From the NCBI GenBank assembly GCA_035555675.1, contig DATMGH010000004.1, positions 62,001 through 126,000 of the forward strand: 64,000 nt of DNA, given 5' to 3'. Source of the DNA: Solirubrobacter sp035555675. Lineage in GTDB: Bacteria > Actinomycetota > Thermoleophilia > Solirubrobacterales > Solirubrobacteraceae. The translations under genes were made by a program, and so were the position numbers. A model generated the notes under the pieces. It saw only the letters and a list, made by a program, of their open reading frames with translations. It was not told the DNA's origin and searched no databases. This document shows, in pieces, positions 52,603 to 61,487 of the stretch (position 1 is the first letter of the stretch; each line of letters opens with the position of its first letter).

Positions 52603-53364
52603 TCAGCGCCCGCGCCACTCCGGCGCGCGCTTCTCGATGAACGCCCGGACGCCCTCGGCGAAGTCCTCGGACCGGAACGCCGCCTCGCGCAGCGCGTCGA
52701 GCTCTGCGGCCAGCGCCGGATCGAGCGGCGCGTCGAGCGCCCGCAGCACCCGCTTGTTGCCGCGCAGCGACAGCGGCGCCAGCGACGCGATCTCCGACGC
52801 CAGCGCGACCGCCCGCTCCGCGACCTCGCCAGCCGGCACGACCGAGTTCACGAGCCCCCAGCGCAGCGCTTCGGCGGCGTCCACCACCCGCGCCGTCAGA
52901 AACAGCTCGCGCGTCCGCGCCGCCCCGATCGCGTCCACGAACCGCCGCAGCCCCGCCGCCGAGTACACGACCCCGAGCCGCCCGGGCGGCATCGCCACGG
53001 CGGCCCCCGCGGCGCACACGCGCAGATCGCACGCCAAGGCCAGCTCCAACCCGCCCCCGAACGCCGACCCGTTCATGGCCGCCACGACCGGCACCGGCAC
53101 CGCGTCCAGCGCCGCCAGCGCGACCTCGAACGGCTGCGTCAGCAGCTCGGCCGCCTCTTCGACGGCCAGGTTGGAGATGTCGTAGCCCGCGGAGAACACG
53201 GACCCCGCGCCGGTCAGGATCACGCAGCGCGCGTCCAGCCCGGCGAACACCGTCGCCAGCCCGTCGAGCACCGCCCGGTCGAGTGCGTTGCGCTTGGCCT
53301 CGTGCTCGATCGTCACCCGCACCACGCCGGGCGCGGGACGGTCGACCGCCAGCGAACCGGCCAC
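52603..53364 (-). CDS. Enoyl-CoA hydratase/isomerase family protein
   Basis: 253 aa from GTG 53364. Crotonase fold: LTGAGSVFSAGYDISNL and the oxyanion-hole stretch AAMNGSAFGGGLELALACDLRVCA. Glu in PPGRLGVVYSAAG corresponds to one of the catalytic positions, the other (Glu/Asp near AARTRELFLTARVVDAAEA) is less clear. The BCCP stop overlaps this start (TAGTG), so the two are translationally coupled. Precise substrate unknown. Confidence 0.9.
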   Translation of the reverse strand: MAGSLAVDRPAPGVVRVTIEHEAKRNALDRAVLDGLATVFAGLDARCVILTGAGSVFSAGYDISNLAVEEAAELLTQPFEVALAALDAVPVPVVAAMNGSAFGGGLELALACDLRVCAAGAAVAMPPGRLGVVYSAAGLRRFVDAIGAARTRELFLTARVVDAAEALRWGLVNSVVPAGEVAERAVALASEIASLAPLSLRGNKRVLRALDAPLDPALAAELDALREAAFRSEDFAEGVRAFIEKRAPEWRGR

Positions 53365-53579
53365 TACGCCAGCACGACCAGGACGTCGCCCTCCTGCACG
53401 GCCTGCCCCTCCACGACCCGGATCTCGGCCACGACCCCGTCGTCCTCGGCCTCGATCGGCATCTCCATCTTCATCGACTCGAGGATCACGACCGTGTCCC
53501 CCTCCGCGATCGCGTCGCCCACCGCGACCTCGACCTTCCACACGGTGCCGGCGATGCTGGCCTCGACCTGGTGTGCCAC
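53364..53579 (-). CDS. Biotin/lipoyl attachment domain protein (biotin carboxyl carrier type)
   Basis: 71 aa from GTG 53579, a stand-alone carrier domain: ILESMKMEMPIEAED contains the biotinylation motif ESMKME (Lys as acceptor), with the usual VWKVEVAVGDAIAEGDTV and GVVAEIRVVEGQAVQEGDVLVVL hammerhead. No carboxylase gene is adjacent. A TATATC-containing segment 10-20 nt upstream may be its -10. Coupled to the enoyl-CoA hydratase. Confidence 0.9.
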   Translation of the reverse strand: MAHQVEASIAGTVWKVEVAVGDAIAEGDTVVILESMKMEMPIEAEDDGVVAEIRVVEGQAVQEGDVLVVLA

Positions 53580-53729
53580 ATCCCGCACGATATAGACCGC
53601 CGGTCGACCCGAGCGCCCCCGATTGCGTACCCACCGTCGATAGGTCGCACCGCCCCCGCCCGGCACCATGGACAGCGCTGGACGTCGCGACCTCTCCTCC
53701 CGCGGCGCACGGCAAACCGGCGATACAGG

Positions 53730-53762
53730 CGGCGGGCGGGTTCCTGGACGGCCCGCCCGCCG
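53730..53762. repeat. GC-rich 11-bp hairpin upstream of plsC
   Basis: CGGCGGGCGGG (53730-53740) and CCCGCCCGCCG (53752-53762) form a perfect stem around an 11-nt loop, in the 217-nt divergent gap between the carrier and acyltransferase genes. Might be an operator or an attenuator. Confidence 0.5.
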
Positions 53763-53779
53763 CTGCCCGCCGGCACGGC

Positions 53780-53785
53780 TAGCCT
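53780..53785 (+). promoter_or_regulatory. -10 box for the acyltransferase gene
   Basis: TAGCCT lies 11 nt before ATG 53797 with no Shine-Dalgarno between, consistent with a very short leader. Confidence 0.35.
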
Positions 53786-53796
53786 CAACGCACGAC

Positions 53797-54516
53797 ATGA
53801 GCGAGCTGGCCGAACTCAAGGAGCAGGTCTACAAGGACCCGCGCCCCCCGGAGCACTTCGCCCCGTTTCACACGCGCACGCGTACGCACCGGCCGAACGT
53901 CATGTACGAGCTGGTCCGGATCGTGATGAGCCTGATCGCCTGGGTCTTCTTCCGCGCCGGCCACGTCCACCCGGAGCGCGTCCCCGCGGTCGGCCCCGTG
54001 ATCCTCGCGCCCAATCACTTCAGTTTCCTCGATCACTTCTTCCTCGGCGTGGCGTTGCGGCGCAAGGTCCACTTCATGGCCAAGTCGCAGCTGTTCAAGA
54101 AGCCGCTCCAGTACGTCTACTCGCCCGGTGGCGTCTTCCCGGTCCGCCGCGGCTACTCCGACGACGAGGCGTTCGTGACCGCGGTGACCGTGCTCGACCG
54201 CGGCGACGCGATGGCCATGTACGCCGAAGGCGGCCGTTCCCGCACCGGCGAGCTGGCCGCTCGGCCGCGGCGCGGAATCGGCCGCCTGGCGCTGCTGAGC
54301 GGCGCCCCGATCGTCCCTGTCGCGATCGTCGGCTCCAGCCACGTGCGCAACTGGAAGCGCCTGCACTTCCCGAAGATCACCGTCTACTACGGCGAGCCGT
54401 TCGCGTACGAGCGCGTCGAGGCGCCGACGCGCGACCAGGAGCAGGCCGCCGCCGACGCTATCTTCGCCGAGGTCCGCGCGCTCTACGACAAGGCCACGGC
54501 CGGCTCGGCGGCCTGA
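53797..54516 (+). CDS. 1-acylglycerol-3-phosphate acyltransferase-like (PlsC family)
   Basis: 239 aa. Family block I NHFSFLDH with H74-x4-D79, block III-like E144GGRSR and the PIVPVAIVG block. A hydrophobic N-terminal segment (LVRIVMSLIAWVFFRAG) suggests membrane association. Transfers acyl groups to lysophospholipid/glycerophosphate acceptors; exact acceptor unclear. ATG 53797 is used; the longer frame from 53668 is unlikely. Its 3' end overlaps the convergent MFS gene by 34 nt. Confidence 0.88.
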   Translation: MSELAELKEQVYKDPRPPEHFAPFHTRTRTHRPNVMYELVRIVMSLIAWVFFRAGHVHPERVPAVGPVILAPNHFSFLDHFFLGVALRRKVHFMAKSQLFKKPLQYVYSPGGVFPVRRGYSDDEAFVTAVTVLDRGDAMAMYAEGGRSRTGELAARPRRGIGRLALLSGAPIVPVAIVGSSHVRNWKRLHFPKITVYYGEPFAYERVEAPTRDQEQAAADAIFAEVRALYDKATAGSAA

Positions 54517-55895
54517 GCCTCCGCCGCGCGCCCGCGCCCCGGCACCAGCAGCGCCAGCACCGCGCCGACCGCGAGCACCGCCGCGCCGACCCAGATCGCG
54601 CTCGTCAGCCCGTCCGTGAACGCGGCGGGCGACGCGTAGGACCCGTGCGCGGCGAACACCGACGCCAGCACGGCGACGCCGAGCGTGCCGCCGACCTCGC
54701 GGATCGCGTTGGTCGCGCCCGACGCCTGGCCGGCCTCCTGGGGGCGGACCGCGTTCAGCACCGCGTTGGCGGTCGGCGCGAACACCAGCGCCATGCCGGC
54801 GCCGGCCAGCATGAACGGGACGACGAGCTCGCCGTACGGGACGGTCGGCGAGATCACGGTCGCCAGCCACGCGATCGCGATCGACTGCAGCGCAAGCCCG
54901 GTCGCCATCAGCGGCCGCGAGCCGATCCGGTCCGACAGCAGGCCCGCGAGCGGCGCGACGAACATCGGCATCGCCGTCCACGGCAGCGTGCGCAGGCCGG
55001 CCTGCAGCGGCGACAGCTCCTGCGTGACCTGGAAGAACTGGGCGAGCAGGAAGATCGACCCGAACACGCCGAAGTACATCGCGAACGACACGCCGTTGGA
55101 CGCGCTGAACGCCCGCGAGCGGAAGAACCGCATCGGCAGCATCGGCGCCCGCGTGCGCAGCTCCCAGGCCACGAAGCCGGCCAGCAGCACGGCGCCCGCG
55201 GTCAGGGAGGCGAGGACGGTCGATGACGTCCAGCCGAGCTCGGCGCCGCGCACGATGCCGTAGACGACGCCCATCAGCCCTAGCCCGCCGAGCGCGAGCC
55301 CGCCCAGGTCCAGCCGGCCGGCCGGCCCGTAGGACTCCGCCAGGCGGCGGTACGCGAGCGGCGCGAGCGCCAGCCCGATCGGCACGTTGAGCCAGAAGAT
55401 CCAGTGCCAGGAGATCCCGTCGACGACCGCGCCGCCGACCAGCGGCCCGAGCGCGACGCCGAGCCCCGAGATGCCCGACCAGGCGCCGAGCGCGACGCCG
55501 CGCCGCTCGGGCGGGAACGCGGTCGAGAGCAGCGTCAGCGTGAGCGGCGTGACGATCGCGGCGCCCGCGCCCTGCACGGCGCGCGCGACGATCAGCGCCC
55601 CGGTCGAGGGCGCCAATGCCGCCCCCGCGGAGGCGAGCGTGAAGAGCCCGAGGCCGAGCACGAACATGCGCCGGCGCCCGAAGCGGTCGCCGAGCGCGGC
55701 GCCGGTCAGCAGCAGGACGGCGAAGGACAGCGTGTAGGCGTTGACCGTCCACTCGAGCGCGGACAGCCCGCCGCCGAGGTCGGCGCGGATCGACGGCAGC
55801 GCCGTGGTGACCACCAGGTTGTCGAGAACGACCATGAACAGCGCGACCGAGACGATCGCGAACGTCCACAGCGGGCGGGTGCGAGACAAGGACAT
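54483..55895 (-). CDS. MFS transporter, DHA2 family (EmrB/QacA-like drug exporter)
   Basis: 470 aa, with fourteen hydrophobic segments as in DHA2. Motif A-like GDRFGRRRM and motif C-like segment APSTGALIVARAVQGAGAAIVTPL are present. Proton-driven efflux of hydrophobic compounds is the family role. The start codon overlaps one end of a strong TetR-type operator (55894-55921), so a repressor should control it, but no tetR gene is next to it in the window. Confidence 0.92.
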   Translation of the reverse strand: MSLSRTRPLWTFAIVSVALFMVVLDNLVVTTALPSIRADLGGGLSALEWTVNAYTLSFAVLLLTGAALGDRFGRRRMFVLGLGLFTLASAGAALAPSTGALIVARAVQGAGAAIVTPLTLTLLSTAFPPERRGVALGAWSGISGLGVALGPLVGGAVVDGISWHWIFWLNVPIGLALAPLAYRRLAESYGPAGRLDLGGLALGGLGLMGVVYGIVRGAELGWTSSTVLASLTAGAVLLAGFVAWELRTRAPMLPMRFFRSRAFSASNGVSFAMYFGVFGSIFLLAQFFQVTQELSPLQAGLRTLPWTAMPMFVAPLAGLLSDRIGSRPLMATGLALQSIAIAWLATVISPTVPYGELVVPFMLAGAGMALVFAPTANAVLNAVRPQEAGQASGATNAIREVGGTLGVAVLASVFAAHGSYASPAAFTDGLTSAIWVGAAVLAVGAVLALLVPGRGRAAEAQAAEPAVALS

Positions 55896-55931
55896 GGAAG
55901 TGAGTGTCTACTCACTTCCATGCTGCGTCAA
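55894..55931 (-). promoter_or_regulatory. TetR-type operator within the MFS promoter
   Basis: ATGGAAGTGAG (55894-55904) and CTCACTTCCAT (55911-55921) form a perfect 11-bp inverted repeat with a 6-nt spacer. On the minus strand TTGACG (55926-55931) and GACACT (55903-55908) are spaced 17 nt, so the operator covers the -10 and start codon of the MFS gene: classic repression layout for a TetR-family protein. Confidence 0.75.
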
Positions 55932-55960
55932 GAGTGCGAACGCGCCAAGTTAGTGGTGAC

Positions 55961-56347
55961 TCACAAAGCCGAGCGGTCCGCCCACGGCACCTCGACCGAG
56001 TCCTCGGTCGGCGAGTCGCGCGCGACGACGTACTCGGCCGGCTCGGTCGCCGACCGGTTCTCGACCGTGTGCGTCTCCCGCGGCGGCACGTAGAGCATGT
56101 CGCCGGTCTCGACGATCAGCGACTCCTGCAGCTGGTCGCCGAAGCGGATCTCGATCGACCCCGAGAGCATGTAGAGGGCGCTCTCGCAGTTGTCGTGGTA
56201 ATGGGGGCGCCCGCGCGAGCCCGCGGGCACGCGGAAGATGCCCATGTAGAGGTTGTGCGCGCCGGTCGTCGCCTGGGAGATCTCGGCGCCGCCGACCACC
56301 CCCCGCGGGACGTCCCGCTCTTCGCCGGACTGCTTGACGAGCTTCAT
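55961..56347 (-). CDS. Cupin-domain protein
   Basis: 128 aa small cupin: RPHYHDNCESALYMLSGSIEIRFG and the second motif YVPPRETHTVEN carry the His/Glu ligands. Starts at ATG 56347 overlapping the SDR stop (ATGA), so it is the second gene of that pair. Possibly a dioxygenase-like or sensory cupin; substrate unknown. Confidence 0.85.
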   Translation of the reverse strand: MKLVKQSGEERDVPRGVVGGAEISQATTGAHNLYMGIFRVPAGSRGRPHYHDNCESALYMLSGSIEIRFGDQLQESLIVETGDMLYVPPRETHTVENRSATEPAEYVVARDSPTEDSVEVPWADRSAL

Positions 56348-57171
56348 GACGTCATCCCCGTGAACTGGCCGCCGGTGATGTTGAGCACCTGGCCATGGAC
56401 GAAGTTCGACCACGGCGAGCACAGGAAGAAGACGCCGCCGGCGGCCTCCTCCGGCGTCCCGGGCCGTCCGAGCGGGATCAGCGCGGGCGCCATCGAGCGC
56501 ATCGCGTCCGGAATCCCGAGCTGCACCGTCTCGCCGCCGATCTCCATCGTGTTCGACGCGTCCTTGGACGCGGTCAGCCGCGTCTCGATCCAGCCGAACG
56601 CGACGGCGTTGACGTTGATCTTGAACTGACCCCACTCCTTGGCCAGCGTCTTCGTCAGGCCGACCACCGCGGCCTTGCCGGACGCGTAGTTGGCCTGGCC
56701 GGCGTTGCCCATCGTGCCCGAGATCGAGGACACGTTGACGATCTTGCGGAAGACCTCGACGCCCTGCTCGCGCTCGGCCTTGGCCGGCTCGCGCAGGTGC
56801 GGAGCGGCCGCGCGCAGGACCCGGAACGGCACGACCGTGTGGATGTCGAGCATCCGCTGGTACGCGTCGTCGGACATCTTGTGGATCGGCGCGTCGATCG
56901 TGTACCCGGCGTTGTTGACGATGATGTCGATCCGGCCCCACGCGTCGATCGCCGTGCCGATCAGCGCCTCCGGGGCGTCGCCCGCGGTCAGGTCACCGCC
57001 GAACACCGCCGTCTCGCCCGCGATCTCCGACGCCGCCTGCTCGGCGAGATCGGCATCGAGATCGTTGATGACCACCCTGGCGCCGTGCGCTGACAACAGC
57101 TCCGCCGTCGCGCGGCCGATGCCGCGGGCGGAGCCGGTCACGATCGCCACCTTGTCGTCGAGGACTCCCAT
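56344..57171 (-). CDS. Short-chain dehydrogenase/reductase
   Basis: 275 aa NAD(P)-dependent Rossmann enzyme. TGSARGIG (cofactor), NNAG, catalytic Ser in VNVSSISG and YASGK (Tyr-x3-Lys), all intact. An insertion around residues 125-140 (EPAKAEREQGVEVF) is larger than in FabG. Coupled to the cupin gene. Lies downstream of the M14 gene and its terminator, so likely has its own promoter. Confidence 0.93.
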   Translation of the reverse strand: MGVLDDKVAIVTGSARGIGRATAELLSAHGARVVINDLDADLAEQAASEIAGETAVFGGDLTAGDAPEALIGTAIDAWGRIDIIVNNAGYTIDAPIHKMSDDAYQRMLDIHTVVPFRVLRAAAPHLREPAKAEREQGVEVFRKIVNVSSISGTMGNAGQANYASGKAAVVGLTKTLAKEWGQFKINVNAVAFGWIETRLTASKDASNTMEIGGETVQLGIPDAMRSMAPALIPLGRPGTPEEAAGGVFFLCSPWSNFVHGQVLNITGGQFTGMTS

Positions 57172-57231
57172 GGGCGGTGACGATAGTCGGTGGTCCGCCT
57201 ATCGGAAGGCAGACCACCGAGAATCGAAAAT

Positions 57232-57274
57232 TAAAGGACCCCTAAAGGGGCCAGGCCCCTTTAGGGGTCCTTTA
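57232..57274 (-). terminator. Intrinsic terminator after the M14 carboxypeptidase gene
   Basis: A perfect 21-bp inverted repeat (arms 57232-57252 and 57254-57274, one-base centre at 57253) 8 nt after the M14 stop. Read on the minus strand the arm is followed by TTTAATTTTC, a U-rich tail. Strong Rho-independent terminator. Confidence 0.85.
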
Positions 57275-57282
57275 GGTGGCGT

Positions 57283-60237
57283 CTAGGGGGTTGTCGTGGA
57301 GAGCGTGAACGTCAGCGTCTTGCCGTACGTCCCCGTGCGCAGCGGATCGGTGTCACCGATCGACTGCCGGAACGCCAGCGCGACGCTGTCGTTCGCGACC
57401 GGGCCGCCGTACGTCAGCAGCGTCCGCGGCGAGCCGCTGACCGAGGCGAAGCCCGCGCTGGTGCCGGCCGGCGAGGTCGCCTGCGCCTGCACGCCGAGCC
57501 GCAGCGCGAACGTGCCGTTGACCAGCCGCCCGGGCGAGGTGGTGCTCGGGTCGGTGATCGACAGCGCCGCATCGCCCGCGGTCGAGATCACGTTCGCCGT
57601 CGTCGACGCGGTGTACGTGCGCGACGCGCCCGGCTGGAACGAGCCGAACGTCGCCGGCGCGCCCAGCGTCAGCGAGAGCGTCGCCGGGACCGTCCCGGCC
57701 GCGCTGCCCGTGGTCTGCGTGTACGGGTCGACGCCCAGGTACCCGAGACCCTCGCGGATCACCGTCGCCCGCGTCGCCGCGTCGGCGATGTTCTCCAGGC
57801 CGAAGCCCCACAGCAGCGTGTCGGCCGTCGCCACGCCGACCGCGTTCGAGGACCCCGACACGACGTGCGTGGGCCGCGACGCGAACTGCGGGAAGTTCGC
57901 CACCGGGAGCGAGTTCGACGTCGGCGTGAAGCGCGGCAGGTAGGCCTGGCCGGTGAGCTTGAACGACGACGTGAACGGCGCCTGGCCGGCGATCGTCAGC
58001 GCCGACACGGCCGCCTCGTTCGTCGCCTGGTTGGCCCGCGAGTACGCGCCCATCCAGTACTGCAGGAAGTCGTTGGAGACGTTCACGCAGTTCTCGAGCT
58101 GGCCGACCGGCCCGGTCGAGGACGTGTTGGAGCGGCACTGCGGCTTGTCCGGGTAGCGCCCGAGCGGGTTGTACGCGTACTCCGACCACGCGCTCTGCAG
58201 CGCCCGCTGACCGAGCGCGAGCACCTTGCCGCCCTCGTTGACGTAGTCGCGGATCGCGTTCATCTGGTCGTCGAACATCTTCGAGACGCCGACCGTCTGC
58301 CCCGGATCGCGCACGTAGTCGTCCAGGCCCGTGTACCAGACGACCGCCTGGTAGTGCTTGAGCACGCCGAGCAGGTCCGCGTGGTTGCGGCCGTTGGCGT
58401 CGACGTCATAGACGTCGGCCGGGATGCCGGCGTCGGCCAGCGCGCTCGTGTACGTGTTCAGGAACTGCGGACCGGCGAACGGCGACGCGTTCGGCGACAG
58501 CCCCGTGTAGTCCTCGGCCGAGAGCACGAGCACGCGGTTGTTGTGCGCGTTCGGCGAGGCCGTGAACGTGAACGAGTCCGACGTCTTGCCGCCGGCGGTG
58601 AACCACACCTTGACCTTGTCGCCGGCCGCGAAGCCGACGACGTCGCCGCGCACGCGGTGGTAATAGCGGCCCGGGCCGCCGTAGCGCGCGCCGCCCTCGA
58701 ACTCGGCGGTCGACGCCTGGTGGACGGTCGAGGAGCCCTCGATCTGCCAGTTGACGGTCACGTCGCCGAGCGCGCGCCGCACGTCGACTTCGACCGTCTG
58801 CGGCGAGCCGTAGGCGATCGGGAACGCGGACGGCGTGAAGTCCGGCGCGGTCGCGCCCAGGTGCGACGTCGGCTGGTCCGGCGTCGGGGCCGACTGCGCC
58901 AGGTCGAGCATGAACGGCAGGTTGCGGGCGAAGACGTCCTGCACGTCGGACTCGCGGTCCTGGAAGACGAAGCCGCTCGGGTTCGAGCCGACGCTGTTGC
59001 CCGCGGTGGTCGTGCCGCCGACCGGCGAGCCGGAGCCGCCGTCGAGCTCGACCGTGTAGCCGAGCACGCCCTCCTGCAGGTACATCGTGTCGGTGATCTC
59101 GCCGTTGGTCGTGTAGAGCTCGCCGCCGACGTCGGGGTCATAGCCCTGGACGGCGGGGTGCTGATCGTCGCCGGCCAGCGGCACCATCAGCGCGTTGTCG
59201 GCGCCGTACGTCTCGACCTGCCAGCCGACCGGGTACAGGACCAGCTTCGCGTAGGAGTGGTAGTCGATGAAGAACTCGGGCTTGATGCGGTGCACCAGCG
59301 CGTGGAAGCTCGACACCTCGGGCTCGGACTCCGGCGACGGGCCGCGGTACGTCTCGCTGGACTGCGAGTCCGACGCGCCCTCGTTGTCGTAGCGCCACTT
59401 CTCGGAGAAGTTGCGGTTGGTGTCGATGCCGTCGCCGCTCTGGATCGTGCCGTTGTTGTTGTTGTCGCGGAGGTTCTTGCGCCACAGGCGCGCGGCGCGC
59501 GTCGTGAAGGTGTAGTCGTAGCCGTCCGGGTTGACGACCGGGACGAACCACACCTCGGTCGCCTCGAGGATCGCCGGGATCCCGGACGCCTCGTCGTTCG
59601 CGTGCGCCAGGAAGTACTCGTAGCCGCGCCGCACGACCTCGGCGGAGATCCACTCGCGCGCGTGCTGGGCGGCGTTGAACAGCACGCCCGGCTTGGCGCC
59701 GTCCGCCGTCGTGGCGGCGTTGCGCGTGACCTTGTAGGCGACGAGGTCGACGCCGTTGAGCGACTGCCCGTAGACCTCGCGCTTGACCAGCGCCGGGTTG
59801 GCCGCGGCCAGCTGGTCGTAGTACGTCATCAGGTTCACGGGGTTGCCGTTCGCGTCCACGGCGCCCGAGCACGTCGTCTGGCACGGCGCGGGCTTGAGCG
59901 CGTACGGCCGGAAGACGTCGTAGCCCCAGGTGGGATCGGCGAGCGGGATCGCCGCCGCCGCCACGCTGGCGCGGTTCTCCTTGCCGACCGCCGTGACGTC
60001 GAAGCCGTCGTCACGCAGGTCCTCGGCCTCCGACGGGGTCGCGACGATGCCGGTCCGTCCGGGCGCATCGGCGCCCTCGGTTACGTCAAAGCCACGCTTC
60101 GCGAGCGACCCCAGCTCGGCGTCCGTGCCCTTGACGATGTATTGATTGAGTGGTTCGACTCGCTCCTGCGCCCCGGCTGGGGCGGCGAGAGCAAGCGAAG
60201 CCAAGGCGCCGATGGCGCCGAGGTAGACCCTCCGCAT
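57283..60237 (-). CDS. Secreted zinc carboxypeptidase (M14 family), multidomain
   Basis: 984 aa. Signal peptide 1-23 (RRVYLGAIGALASLALAAPAG), a propeptide, then the M14 domain with zinc ligands H192-x2-E195 (QHAREW) and H327 (IDYHSYA) and catalytic E397 (YTVELDGG). Followed by beta domains, a GATase-like segment (about 610-720, NRVLVLSAEDYTG) and a C-terminal beta region. Carboxypeptidase T/ZmpA-like exopeptidase role is inferred. First in order after the acyl-CoA dehydrogenase (28-nt gap), ending in a terminator. Confidence 0.93.
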   Translation of the reverse strand: MRRVYLGAIGALASLALAAPAGAQERVEPLNQYIVKGTDAELGSLAKRGFDVTEGADAPGRTGIVATPSEAEDLRDDGFDVTAVGKENRASVAAAAIPLADPTWGYDVFRPYALKPAPCQTTCSGAVDANGNPVNLMTYYDQLAAANPALVKREVYGQSLNGVDLVAYKVTRNAATTADGAKPGVLFNAAQHAREWISAEVVRRGYEYFLAHANDEASGIPAILEATEVWFVPVVNPDGYDYTFTTRAARLWRKNLRDNNNNGTIQSGDGIDTNRNFSEKWRYDNEGASDSQSSETYRGPSPESEPEVSSFHALVHRIKPEFFIDYHSYAKLVLYPVGWQVETYGADNALMVPLAGDDQHPAVQGYDPDVGGELYTTNGEITDTMYLQEGVLGYTVELDGGSGSPVGGTTTAGNSVGSNPSGFVFQDRESDVQDVFARNLPFMLDLAQSAPTPDQPTSHLGATAPDFTPSAFPIAYGSPQTVEVDVRRALGDVTVNWQIEGSSTVHQASTAEFEGGARYGGPGRYYHRVRGDVVGFAAGDKVKVWFTAGGKTSDSFTFTASPNAHNNRVLVLSAEDYTGLSPNASPFAGPQFLNTYTSALADAGIPADVYDVDANGRNHADLLGVLKHYQAVVWYTGLDDYVRDPGQTVGVSKMFDDQMNAIRDYVNEGGKVLALGQRALQSAWSEYAYNPLGRYPDKPQCRSNTSSTGPVGQLENCVNVSNDFLQYWMGAYSRANQATNEAAVSALTIAGQAPFTSSFKLTGQAYLPRFTPTSNSLPVANFPQFASRPTHVVSGSSNAVGVATADTLLWGFGLENIADAATRATVIREGLGYLGVDPYTQTTGSAAGTVPATLSLTLGAPATFGSFQPGASRTYTASTTANVISTAGDAALSITDPSTTSPGRLVNGTFALRLGVQAQATSPAGTSAGFASVSGSPRTLLTYGGPVANDSVALAFRQSIGDTDPLRTGTYGKTLTFTLSTTTP

Positions 60238-60265
60238 CGCGCGACCCTACAGACGCGGCGACGAT

Positions 60266-61450
60266 CTACAAACCGTACGATCGTCCAATCACATCGAGCA
60301 TGATCTCGTCGGTTCCGGCGCCGATGCGATTGAGCCGCAGATCGCGCCACGCGCGCTCGATCCCGAACTCGCGCATGTAGCCCGCGCCGCCGAAGATCTG
60401 CAGGCAGTCGTCGGCGACTTCGCAGGCCATCTGCGCGGCGTGCAGCTTGGCCATCGAGATCTCCCGCACCGGGTACTCGCCGTTGGCGAACCGCCACGCG
60501 GTCGCGTAGACGAGCGAGCGCGACGCCTCGATCTTGGTGGCGATCGCGGCCAGCTTGTGACGGATCACCTGGAAGTGGCCGATCTCGCGCCCGAACGCGC
60601 GCCGCTGGAGCGCGTAGTCGAGCGTGCGCTCGAACGCGTGCTGGGCGCCCGCGACGCAGCCCGCGGCGCCGATCAGCCGCTCGCCCTGCAGCTCCCACAT
60701 GATGTGGTAGAAGCCCTTGCCGAGCTGGCCGAGCAGCGCCGAGTCCGGCACCCGCACGTCCTGGAACGCCAGCAGCGCCGTGTCGGACGCGTGCATGCCG
60801 AGCTTCTCCAGCCGCCGCTCGCGCACCACGCCCGGCAGGTCCATGTCGACGACGAAGAGGCTGAAGCCGTCGTAGCCCGCGTCCGGGTCGGTCTTGGTGA
60901 CGAGCACGATGAAGTCGGCGCGATGACCATTCGTGATGTACGTCTTGGACCCGTTGATCACCCACTCGTCGCCGTCGCGGACCGCGCGCGTGCGGATGCC
61001 GGCGACGTCTGACCCGGCGTCCGGCTCGGTGATGCCCAGGCAGGCGATCTTCTCGCCGCGGATCGCCGGCGCCAGGTAGCGCTGCTTGAGGTCGTCGCTG
61101 CCGAACTGCAGGATCGGCGGCGTCGCCATGTCCGTGTGCACCGCGATACCCATCGCCAGCCCGCCCGAGCCGGAGTGCGAGAGCTCCTCGGCCAGCACCA
61201 GGTTGGAGAAGTAGTCGCCGCCCTGGCCGCCGTAGGCCTCGGGCATCGAGAGGCCGAGGAAGCCCAGCTCGCCCATCCGCCGGAACACCGAGTCCGGGAA
61301 CGTCGTCTGTTCCCACTCGTCGGCGTGCGGGGCGAGCTCGCGCATGACGTACGCGTGGATCGACTCGCGCAGCGCCTCGTGCTCCTCGGTGAAGATGAAG
61401 TGGCGCCGCGGGGCGCCGTGGTCGGGGCGGAGGACTTCGCTGGCGGCCAT
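60266..61450 (-). CDS. Acyl-CoA dehydrogenase family protein
   Basis: 394 aa flavoprotein. FAD-contact and substrate motifs CLGITEPDAGSDVAGI, KTYITNGHRADFIVLVTKTDP, and FGREIGHFQVIRHKLA are present; the C-terminal FGGAGYMREFGIERAWRDLRLNRIGAGTDEIM includes the usual catalytic-region arrangement with a Glu (GAGTDEI). Catalyses alpha,beta-dehydrogenation of acyl-CoA. Divergent from the enoyl-CoA hydratase gene, which suggests a beta-oxidation unit. Confidence 0.94.
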   Translation of the reverse strand: MAASEVLRPDHGAPRRHFIFTEEHEALRESIHAYVMRELAPHADEWEQTTFPDSVFRRMGELGFLGLSMPEAYGGQGGDYFSNLVLAEELSHSGSGGLAMGIAVHTDMATPPILQFGSDDLKQRYLAPAIRGEKIACLGITEPDAGSDVAGIRTRAVRDGDEWVINGSKTYITNGHRADFIVLVTKTDPDAGYDGFSLFVVDMDLPGVVRERRLEKLGMHASDTALLAFQDVRVPDSALLGQLGKGFYHIMWELQGERLIGAAGCVAGAQHAFERTLDYALQRRAFGREIGHFQVIRHKLAAIATKIEASRSLVYATAWRFANGEYPVREISMAKLHAAQMACEVADDCLQIFGGAGYMREFGIERAWRDLRLNRIGAGTDEIMLDVIGRSYGL

Positions 61451-61473
61451 AGCGTGAATCTACGCGCTGCGGT

Positions 61474-61479
61474 TAGTGT
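61474..61479 (+). promoter_or_regulatory. -10 box for leaderless enoyl-CoA hydratase gene
   Basis: TAGTGT lies 8 nt before ATG 61488 in the 37-nt divergent gap; no Shine-Dalgarno is visible. Confidence 0.4.
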
Positions 61480-61487
61480 GGGCACCG

